Of a DNA stretch of 27,500 bases, positions 20,601 through 27,500 are shown in pieces. The translations under genes were made by a program, and so were the position numbers. Where the stretch lies: assembly GCA_037447655.1 (NCBI GenBank), contig JBBHKE010001070.1:1-27500 (forward strand). The letters are read 5' to 3'. Under the pieces are notes generated by a model. The model saw only the letters and a list, made by a program, of their open reading frames with translations. It was not told the DNA's origin and did no database searches. Origin of the DNA: Zygnema cylindricum. Lineage: Eukaryota > Streptophyta > Zygnematophyceae > Zygnematales > Zygnemataceae. Numbering within the stretch: the first letter of the stretch is position 1; the number at the start of each line of letters is the position of its first letter.

Positions 20601-23600
20601 TTGCGTACTTTTGATTGATGGCGTCAATTGACGCTTCCAATCACCCTTAATTTGTTGTCTTACTTATGCTGTTCCTTCCATTGGCATGAATGCCCGTTTA
20701 CCTGTTTCACTTACTTTGCTTTCGAAGCTCTCCTCTTTTGCTGTGCATTCGCTACCCATCTCCTGTCTGAAGTTCTTGCCACCTACCTCCTTTTTTCCTT
20801 AACCTCTCTCTAGCTAATTTTGGCAGAAACCTCGCTTAGCTCAAGAAACAGAACGTATCTAAGTTGCTAATTGTACATCAATGATTTTCTTTTATCATGT
20901 GCCTGCTCATAGTATGGAGGCTGTGGTGAATATCTGAGCTTTTGATGCCCCCTTACTTCATCTTTTTCAATTTTCATTCTGTGCCAGGTGTCAACTTCTG
21001 TTCGGAATGTTGTGAGGAAGAAAGCTGCCCTTTGTCTTTTGCGTTTATACCGAAAGAATCCCGATGTTGTCAACAGTGAGGGCTGGTAAGTCTTCTCTGG
21101 TTTTCAAGCAATCAGGCAATGATTTTCCCTCTGTCAGAAAGAGAGATTTGGCATGTAATGAAAGGCATTAATTTCAGTGCATAATAAATGTAAAAACGTG
21201 GGGAAGTGAACTAATTTCTTGCTATTAGATAGAATGCATCCACATTGACCATGATGATTGAAAAGTTCTGATCATGGAGAACTTTGTGTTTAAGGTTTCC
21301 TTTTCCTATTGGTGGAAGACAAAGAAGCATTTGCTTTATTCTCAACACACTTTCAAACCTTCAAGACCCTCTGACCTTCCACTTGGCAGTATGATTAGAT
21401 GGAGGCCATAGTCTTTCTAAGAGTCGATTTTCCTTTTTGTTCTCTCTCAATACTGAAACCATTTCTGGTGGTAACAGGTCAGAAAAAATGGCTTCTCTTT
21501 TGGAAGATCGAGATCTTGGAGTTCTCACTGCTTTAATGAGTTTGTTGGTCGCTTTAGTTGCCGGAAATCCTGAAGGTTATTGGGCTTGTGTATCCAAATG
21601 TGTTCGAATTTTGGAAAGACTCACTCGTGGTCAAGACATTCCCCAGGAGTATACTTACTATGGGATACCCTCTCCCTGGTTACAGGCATGTTTTCTGTCA
21701 CTTTGTTTTGGGCTTTCTGAAACGGGATGTTTTTGTTTTCTTGGGCCTGGTGGACATGGAAAGAGGGAGAATATACCAACCTTTTTCATAATTTGTTTGG
21801 TTTGAATTTCCAGACGTCATGCAGAGTTTGTCTTTAGCATAAAATATGAGCTTATTCGGGGTGCGGCTAAATGTAAATTGTTTGACGTGAATTAGTGTGG
21901 ACTAATATGTAAGATATTGAGAGTAGCACCGAAGCTGGATCAATTCGATTATCAGGAAAAAATCTGTTACAGCCTAGTTTGGGGTCTCCAGAAATCGAGG
22001 CTTGTTTTTTCTAATTTAGATGACGGTCACATCATTGTACAGAGTTTTTCTGACAGGTCGTGCTCATTAAAACTGAATTAGGATGTAAACTAAAGTGCGA
22101 GGATTCTTTAGGCTAGAGTTTATTTGATTGATTCTGTTTTATTTGATTGCATTCGTTCATAGTTCTCTAAATGGAGGTCGACTCTGATGTGGTGTTTGCA
22201 TGAAAAGGATGGCAGGTGAAAACAATGAGGGTTTTGCAGTATTTCCCTTCAATCGAAGATCCCAGTATAAGGCAGTCTCTTTTTGATGTAAGACCCTTCT
22301 TTTTTCTGAGTTTTTTTTATTGCTGTTTTTGCTTTTGTAGTGCTCTTCTTTATTTCCTGAGTTTCTGGTCTCAGCGTCTTGGGAAGGTTTCTTATGCAGG
22401 TTTTGCAACGAATCCTCTTGAATACTGATTCAGTGAAAAATGTAAATAAGAACAACGCAGCTCATGGAGTTCTTTTTGAGGCTCTCGCACTGGTATGAGT
22501 TTGGCTTTTGTCATCTCCTTAATTTTTTTTCCTTTTTGATGAATCTTCAGAAATGTATCTGTGAAACTACACCGCCCATTGTTATTAGCATTAAGGATTT
22601 ATTAGTGTTAATGCGAAATTAGAATTAATAATACTAATTCAGTGCAAGGGGACGTGGCAGATTGTAGTCCACGTCCTTAAATAGTGTTGTTAACTCTATT
22701 TTGTGAGTTTTGGCCAAAAAAAGTCGCAACCGAATTAATGTTAATAACCGTAGTAACAATGGGCGGTGCACTAGACTTTTATGTTCAAATAACCTGTTTT
22801 GCAAAATCTTTCAACGTTTGTGATTTTCAAGCATTGATTAACTAATCCATCTGGAAATCAGCCAGAGAGTATTCAATTTTATATTTATTCGATATTGTAT
22901 CTAAGATACATAATGCTTTATCGTAAAGTTTGTATCTCTAATTATTTTGACCTTCTTTATATTTGCACAACAGGTGATGCATCTGGATGCCGAGAAGGAC
23001 ATGATGGCTCAGTGTGTATTCAGAAATTGAACCTATATTCGATATTTAGGTCTGTAATCTCAAGCATTTCTTCCTATGATGTCCCGTTTTCGATCCTTTA
23101 TTTTTTCTTCTTTTACTTGCCAGCGCGCCTTCTCTTGTTCTTCACCGATTCTCCGTATCTTCTTTATCATACGATAGCACTTTTTTCCAGCATCCTCATC
23201 CTCGATTCTTCCGATTCTTTTTCCACCTCATCATTGTCATCTTTACTATCTAAAGTATATTATTTTATGTCGTGTTCTTCATGCTTACTATCTAATCATA
23301 TTATTTTATGTCATTTTCATCATGCTCACTACTTAAAACATATTATTTTATGTCATGTTCATCATCCTTACTCTAAATCATATTATTTTATGTCATCATC
23401 GTCATCTTTACTATCTAAAGTATATTATTTTATGTCATGTTCATCACCCTTATTATCTAAATCGTATTATTTTATGTCATGTCATCATCCTTACTCTAAA
23501 TCATGTTATTTTATGTCATGTTCTTCATGCTTACTATCTAAACCATATCATTTTATGTCATACATATGAACGCATGCATTTTTACATGTTTGTGCTCGTC

Positions 23601-26600
23601 ATTTGTCAATTGTCAGGGAAGTCTCATCTCCGTTTGTGTTGTCGGATGTGGATGTATTTCTGTTTGCAGGAAAACATGGCAAGAATGCTATTGGTCAGTG
23701 ATGTTCAGGAGAGTATTCGGAAACATCAGGCTCAGATTGTGATGTCGTTAAGGGACCCCGACATAAGGCAAGCTATTAAAACCTCTCTGCTCTTTGCTTT
23801 TCCAGGAAAAACATAGGAAGACTTGACAGAATTCTTTGTTCAAGTGAATCAACAATTAACTAAGTTGTTTGCACTTTCCCTGAGTGGCACTGATTTACTG
23901 CCATTTTATTGCATAGGTCAAGACAAGCTTAAGCTGATTGAGCATAAACGTGGATTGTGTTTGCGCTTTAATTACAATAATAGTAATAGTGTGTGGTCTA
24001 ACAGCTGATAATTTGACATCTTTTATGTTGTAATTATGGAAGTATTGAAATCCATGGGAGGGTTTACTGCAGTATTCGACGTCGGGCTTTAGATTTGCTT
24101 TATGGAATGTGTGATGTCAGTAATGCAAAAGAGATTGTGGAAGAACTACTACAGGTATGGTTTCTTCCTATTTTTGTATTTCTTCAAACATCTCTTTAGC
24201 TTTGCCAGAATAAATGGATTTTTTTTTTGCTTTTTATTTTTTTTGATTGGAGAAAAACTCTATTAGATGAAGACTTCCTTCATACTTTGCTCAGGATATC
24301 GCAGGAGTACTGATCAATTTAATCGTGAACAACTGGGATTCTGTGATTATAGAGAATCTTAGAGCTACTAAATCTTTTTAGAAGGAAATTGATTGACCTG
24401 TTTCTATGTTACTTTTTTTTTCGACAGTATTTGACAACTGCTGATTTTGTCATCCGAGAAGAGCTTGCGTTAAAAGCGGCAATTTTGGCCGAGAAATTCG
24501 CCCCAGATCTTTCCTGGTAAGTGGAGAGAGTTCAGTTTTCTGAATGTGGTTAGTATTGAAGCATATTTCAGAGCCATAAAGCTTGAGCAGTTTGAGGTGT
24601 GACTTTGCAATAGTTTTAATCAATTTTTTATGGGAATACAGTAGAACACCAAAACATTTTGGGATATTGTGGGACTGAGGAGACAGTACGGTATTCTTGA
24701 CTGTGTAATTCAATATTCACTCCTTGAGGGTGATTGATGAAGAGCAATTTGCAGTCTTTTTTACTTCACGTCATTTGGTGTTGACTGGGAAGTATAGGAT
24801 CATTTGCACAGGTATGTGGATGTCATACTGCAGCTCATAGAGAAAGCGGGTGACTTTGTGAGTGACGGAATATGGCATCGTGTGGTACAGTTTGTGACCA
24901 ATAATGAAGATCTTCAGGTAAGAGCAACATAAAAAAATGAAGAAAAAGGGTTAGGAGTTTGGTTAACTAAATCACGTCGAGTTGAAGATGCTAGATTTCA
25001 GGTCATGTTTTTTGGCAAGTGAAGTGACATGAAATGAAATGTTTAAAGAAGAGACTTCTTCATCGTCCTTTTGCTGAATTGTTACCTATGAGAGGCCTTT
25101 TGAGAGACGTTTGTTTTTTTTATTGCCCACATTAAGCTCTTCAACTAGTTTTAGAAGAGTAATGAAAAACTGACATAGGCTACACGATTGGGATTGCAGG
25201 CATACGCCGCATTAAAGGTCAAATCTTACGTGGATAAACCGGCTGTCCATGAGACTTTAGTCAAGGTGGGTCAGACAAAATTCTTAAGAAAATCTTTAAA
25301 AGAAAAAAATCAGATCCTTTGAAAATACATTCTTTACTACCTACCTACTTTTTCTATGTTTTGATGCTGGTATCGTTCAGATCAAGAGGAAATCAGCAGT
25401 TGGGAAAATACGTCACGAATGGTTGAGTCATAAACTTCATGTTTTACATCCAATTTTGTTGGTTTTTTTTTCACGGAATCCAATGTGGTTTTGGTTGGAG
25501 ATTATGCAGGCAGCTGGATATATTCTTGGAGAGTACAGCCATTTATTGGTCCATCAACCGGGTTGCAGTTCCATGGAGATATTTACGTTGTTAAATGACA
25601 AATTTCCCACCGTCTCGTGCGTGTTTCTGAAAAACTGGCTCCTAAATTAGTTTGAAAATACTGTTTTTTGTGCCTTCGGCTCTGTGTTTCTTCCTTTTGG
25701 GTTGGGGCTCGGATGGGGCGATATACACCTTATCGTCATTCGAGTTATTGTTTTCTTTCTCATCTCTCAAACTCGTGATTCTCCCTGCACACTTGGCGGA
25801 TTTTTTGTTTAAAAGCTATCAATGGATAGGTAAAACTCTTCCTTTTTATCGGGATATTCTTATGAGAACCCAACAATTGTGCATGGAGAAAATCGAGTTG
25901 GAGAGGCGAAAAAACACTAACTCTCATAGCATTGGAGCCTCTGTAAGTTGTTTGATGAACACCAGATGTTCATTGACCTTCAACTATTTGGCTGTAGTTT
26001 CCCTACTATTTACCACCTAAAGGGTTAAATCCACGAGAACTCATTGATCGACTGATTGACTGATCTGAAGGTTTTTGACTTTTGATTTAGAGGCGGATTG
26101 GTTTTGATGCCCACTTCTCCCTCCCTCCCCCCCCCTCCTCTCTGTATCTTTTGTCCCTTCACATAAATTGTTTCTGTCCATGTTGCAGAACACCTACAAA
26201 GGCTCTTCTTTTGTCTGCCTATATCAAAATTCTTCTTCACACCCAGCCTCCAGACCCCCAACTACACGAGGCAGTTATGGCTGTTTTTACAAAGTCAGTA
26301 TCCCGATTTGTCTTTTCTTCTGCAATAAAACATTTAACTATGGACGGCTTTTGCATCTGTTCTTGGCTTTTGTTTGATTTTTGTATCTGGGTTTGTGATC
26401 TGGTTCACACAAAGTTGCAGAGGACTCTCTGCCATTGGGGGACAGATGTTTGTTTTGAAAGGTTTTTGTCATTTCTGACCAATCCGTACACCCATGAATA
26501 GTGGAAGTTGTTTTTTCTCTTTCCCTTTCGAAGCGGAAATTCGACTGTCATACTCTGACTTATCTATCTGTCTTACTCTTGGTTTTTCCTGCCTATTTCT

Positions 26601-27500
26601 GTATTCACTTGTGCTTTGGTGCATGTATTGGGTTTTGCAATGTGTTCGTATTCTACTTGTCTTTTTATTTGCATTCTACATTGTTATAATCAGTATTCTA
26701 CATTCTACAGACACTGCACATTTTTCCTTTCTGTATTTCTGTTTTGCAGACATGGCAGTCTTGTCTATGCATTCTATCTATTCTGTATTTTATATTTCTT
26801 TGCATTTGTTGTTGCCCTTTTCTATATTATTCTCGGTTCATTGCACAGTGAATTCATCGATTCTTGTTGGTTTTTTCTCATTCATTTTTGCAGGCATGAA
26901 AGTTTCATTGATGCGGAAGTTCAACAACGTGCAGTGGAGTATGCGGCACTTGGAAAGCGAGGGACTGCCATGGCTGATATCCTTGCAGAAATGCCCAAAT
27001 TCCCGGAACGCGAGGTACGAATTTTTGTTTCCGGATTCACTATTTTTGTCAGGGAAGGTTGGCCACTACCATGTATCATAAATAATTTAAGAAACCACAC
27101 GAGCTTTTATCGGTTTTGGCGATCCACATAATATTTATCATGGACCACATCGATTACGAACCCTAAATTGAGCAGTACTTACGTTGACAAACCGGATTTA
27201 GGGTGAACCATACTCTTTCGCATCCACCCTAAAAAATCCATAGAGACTATTTAAATTGAATGACTTATGCTCTCTAATTTCTGAGCTTGTCTCACTTTGT
27301 GCTATCAGACGTATGCAGCAGAAAATAATGAGAAGATTGTGCGATAATTAGGAGAATATTTGTAGAAATGAAAAGAAATTCAGGAGAAGTTAAGGAGGAT
27401 TTCTTGCTTATTGGAGCATTCGGGATTCTTGTTGGTGTGTGACTTTTGGTGATTTTTCCTGTGTTATTCAGTCTGCATTGATAAAGAAGGTAGAGGATAC
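17558..27500 (+). CDS. AP2A: AP-2 complex subunit alpha (alpha-adaptin), 5' 18 exons, partial at right edge
   Basis: Large subunit of the AP-2 heterotetramer, which links clathrin to plasma-membrane cargo and PI(4,5)P2 during endocytosis. The start MAVAGMRG matches the plant N-terminus. Eighteen exons give about 590 codons of the HEAT-type trunk; the hinge and C-terminal ear lie beyond the window. Diagnostic stretches are [14 protein letters not shown], the basic phosphoinositide-site motif [49 protein letters not shown] and [11 protein letters not shown]. Exon order, junction residues and phases agree throughout, so most of the gene is under clear coding constraint. Introns 2, 6 and 10 have GC donors. 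Exon 9 is damaged: an in-frame TGA at 23028-23030 and about seven codons too few, so this copy needs either an alternative splice or a sequence correction there. Upstream sequence is rich in GTAC cores. Confidence 0.96.
17713..17797. repeat. Purine-rich tract in AP2A intron 1
   Basis: GGGGAAAGGGAGGAGGGGGG and related runs start about 24 bp after the exon 1 donor. Here the purine strand is the sense strand, so the AP2A pre-mRNA would carry a G-rich run beside its first 5' splice site. Confidence 0.8.
18718..18849 (+). CDS. AP2A: AP2A exon 2 (followed by a GC donor)
   Basis: Acceptor TGCGCAG; 44 codons from [13 protein letters not shown] to APKYAEKQ. The lipid-binding KKKY is intact. The exon ends CAG and the intron starts GCAAGA, a GC-AG intron fixed by the Q/VGY junction to exon 3. 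Confidence 0.95.
19203..19328 (+). CDS. AP2A: AP2A exon 3
   Basis: Acceptor GTTCAG, 42 codons from [16 protein letters not shown] to QCLALTL, donor GTAAGT. A close copy of the donor region recurs at 19411. Confidence 0.95.
19329..19440 (+). repeat. Duplicated 5' splice-site-like segment in AP2A intron 3
   Basis: GTAAGTTCATCGAT at the true donor (19329) recurs as GTAAGTTCATTGAT at 19411, each followed by a CGTAAG within 30 bases. The second copy is a consensus-quality decoy donor 82 bp into the intron. Confidence 0.5.
19909..19971 (+). CDS. AP2A: AP2A exon 4
   Basis: Acceptor GTGCAG, 21 codons [18 protein letters not shown] to KLL, donor GTGGGT. Confidence 0.93.
19985..20087 (+). repeat. Degenerate TTTGACTT hexamer-type repeat in AP2A intron 4
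   Basis: About ten imperfect TTGACTT, TTCGACTT and TAGACTT units with roughly 6- or 12-bp spacing begin 14 bases after the exon 4 donor. The array contains several TTGAC cores. It ends in the palindrome GACTTCGAAGTC. Confidence 0.7.
20988..21085 (+). CDS. AP2A: AP2A exon 5
   Basis: Acceptor GTGCCAG, 32 codons plus two bases of a split Trp codon, carrying [17 protein letters not shown]; donor GTAAGT. Confidence 0.95.
21478..21685 (+). CDS. AP2A: AP2A exon 6 (followed by a GC donor)
   Basis: Acceptor TAACAG completes the Trp codon. It encodes [20 protein letters not shown] through [15 protein letters not shown]. The exon ends CAG and the intron begins GCATGT, a second GC-AG intron forced by the WLQ/VKTM junction. 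Confidence 0.95.
22216..22287 (+). CDS. AP2A: AP2A exon 7
   Basis: Acceptor TGGCAG, 24 codons [16 protein letters not shown] to QSLFD, donor GTAAGA. The next intron is the shortest of the gene at 112 nt. Confidence 0.94.
22400..22492 (+). CDS. AP2A: AP2A exon 8
   Basis: Acceptor ATGCAG, 31 codons [16 protein letters not shown] to LFEALAL, donor GTATGA. Confidence 0.94.
22570..22768. mobile_element. 199-bp MITE-like foldback in AP2A intron 8
   Basis: An exact 15-bp terminal inverted repeat, CACCGCCCATTGTTA at 22570-22584 and its complement at 22754-22768, bounds a 199-bp AT-rich element. Inside are two further stems: GCATTAA with TTAATGC, and GGACGTGG (22650-22657) with CCACGTCC (22669-22676). 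There is no coding capacity. A clean target-site duplication was not found, so the superfamily is unknown. Confidence 0.55.
22974..23053 (+). CDS. AP2A: AP2A exon 9 (damaged: in-frame TGA, missing codons)
   Basis: Acceptor CAACAG and the first 15 codons [15 protein letters not shown] are normal. Homologues then have about 13 residues before IRYLGL; here only 18 bases separate Val from the intact IRYLGL codons (23037-23054), and they include TGA at 23028-23030. No consensus donor follows in the right phase: GTAATC at 23054 leaves phase 2 while exon 10 needs phase 0. A donor GTATTC at 23016 would join exon 10 in frame but drop about 20 conserved residues of one HEAT helix pair. True mutation, unusual splicing or an assembly error cannot be told apart here. 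Confidence 0.75.
23258..23561 (+). repeat. 39-42 bp minisatellite in AP2A intron 9
   Basis: About 7.4 tandem copies start with TATTATTTTATGTC at 23258, 23299, 23341, 23381, 23423, 23465, 23504 (TGTT variant) and 23546 (TATC variant). Copies share a TCATCMTTACTATCTAAA second half with substitutions and 1-3 bp indels. It lies entirely in an intron, 200 bp after the damaged exon 9. Confidence 0.92.
23670..23767 (+). CDS. AP2A: AP2A exon 10 (followed by a GC donor)
   Basis: Acceptor TTTGCAG, then 32 codons [16 protein letters not shown] to SLRDPDI plus AG. The intron begins GCAAGC; AG plus the T of exon 11 makes the Ser of DPDISIRRR, so this third GC donor is fixed by homology. Confidence 0.95.
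24073..24154 (+). CDS. AP2A: AP2A exon 11
   Basis: Acceptor TGCAG, 27 codons [18 protein letters not shown] to EELLQ, donor GTATGG. Confidence 0.95.
24428..24516 (+). CDS. AP2A: AP2A exon 12
   Basis: Acceptor CGACAG, 29 codons [16 protein letters not shown] to EKFAPDLS plus a split Trp, donor GTAAGT. Confidence 0.95.
24812..24917 (+). CDS. AP2A: AP2A exon 13
   Basis: Acceptor GCACAG completes Trp; 35 codons [18 protein letters not shown] to VTNNEDLQ, donor GTAAGA. Confidence 0.95.
25200..25265 (+). CDS. AP2A: AP2A exon 14
   Basis: Acceptor TTGCAG, 22 codons [14 protein letters not shown] to ETLVK, donor GTGGGT. Confidence 0.93.
25510..25616 (+). CDS. AP2A: AP2A exon 15
   Basis: Acceptor TATGCAG, 35 codons [18 protein letters not shown] to NDKFPTV plus two bases of a split Ser, donor GTGCGT. 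Confidence 0.94.
26189..26293 (+). CDS. AP2A: AP2A exon 16
   Basis: Acceptor TTGCAG completes Ser; [17 protein letters not shown] then TQPPDPQL, ending in a split Lys; donor GTCAGT. Confidence 0.94.
26894..27014 (+). CDS. AP2A: AP2A exon 17
   Basis: Acceptor TTTGCAG completes Lys; [19 protein letters not shown] through [11 protein letters not shown]; donor GTACGA. Confidence 0.95.
27160..27240. other. Hairpin with ACCCTAAA-type arms in AP2A intron 17
   Basis: GGATTTAGGGTG (about 27193-27204) can pair with CACCCTAAAAAATCC just downstream, with a three-base bulge. A further ACCCTAAAT lies at about 27161. The telomere-like motif is short and may be coincidental. Confidence 0.35.
27472..27500 (+). 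CDS. AP2A: AP2A exon 18, cut by the window edge
   Basis: Acceptor TTATTCAG followed by SALIKKVED plus two bases. This is the sequence that follows FPERE in plant alpha-adaptins, at the end of the trunk. Confidence 0.9.

Noticed and set aside
23258-23561. CRISPR-like array (about 40-bp spacing)
   Set aside because: Whole units are repeated with no unique spacers, in a eukaryotic intron.
22895-23816. Open frames across AP2A intron 9 (224 and 153 codons)
   Set aside because: They consist mostly of the minisatellite translation and cross the known splice sites.
26494-27131. Open frames overlapping AP2A exon 17 and its flanking introns
   Set aside because: Read-through of T-rich intron sequence; the exon boundaries at 26894 and 27014 are fixed by homology.

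Overview
This is nuclear DNA from an intron-rich eukaryote, most likely a streptophyte (land plant or charophyte-type alga). Two protein-coding genes lie head to head, each cut into many short exons by GT-AG (occasionally GC-AG) introns. There are no operons, ribosome binding sites or bacterial features. The lineage call rests on the right-hand gene, whose exons read as plant-type AP-2 alpha-adaptin, and on the left-hand gene, which aligns end to end with plant Urb2/Npa2 proteins. This was done from memory of the families; no database search was run.

Layout. 1-2271: flank downstream of URB2, holding an unusually good 145-nt hairpin (391-535), a TGACGTCA-type repeat block (823-892) and one doubtful small ORF behind a TATA-like box (1610-1922). 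2272-15530, minus strand: a URB2/NPA2 homologue reconstructed as 11 exons whose phases all agree (7089 nt, 2362 codons plus stop). Its N-terminal exon is the least certain. Introns of this gene carry an ATCAC pentamer array (2833-2957), a pure TA microsatellite (9547-9625), a CT tract, a TTGACC cluster and, in intron 1, a 1.4-kb almost pure polypurine tract (13630-15030) with a GGGAGGA heptamer core. 15531-17557: a roughly 2-kb divergent intergenic region, with 14 GTAC cores in about 540 bp before the right-hand gene, including two copies of a perfect 14-nt palindrome. 17558-27500, plus strand: the first 18 exons (about 590 codons, the adaptin trunk) of AP-2 alpha; the gene runs off the right edge.

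The two genes are housekeeping genes in different compartments. Urb2 acts in the nucleolus in early 60S ribosome assembly, and AP-2 alpha acts at the plasma membrane in clathrin-mediated endocytosis. Nothing suggests they work together beyond sharing an upstream region.

The main oddities are: three GC-AG introns in one gene; a damaged AP-2 alpha exon 9 with an in-frame TGA and about seven missing codons, in front of a 41-bp minisatellite; the GTAC-rich promoter region; the giant polypurine intron; and two foldback elements. No clearly new multi-gene system is visible.
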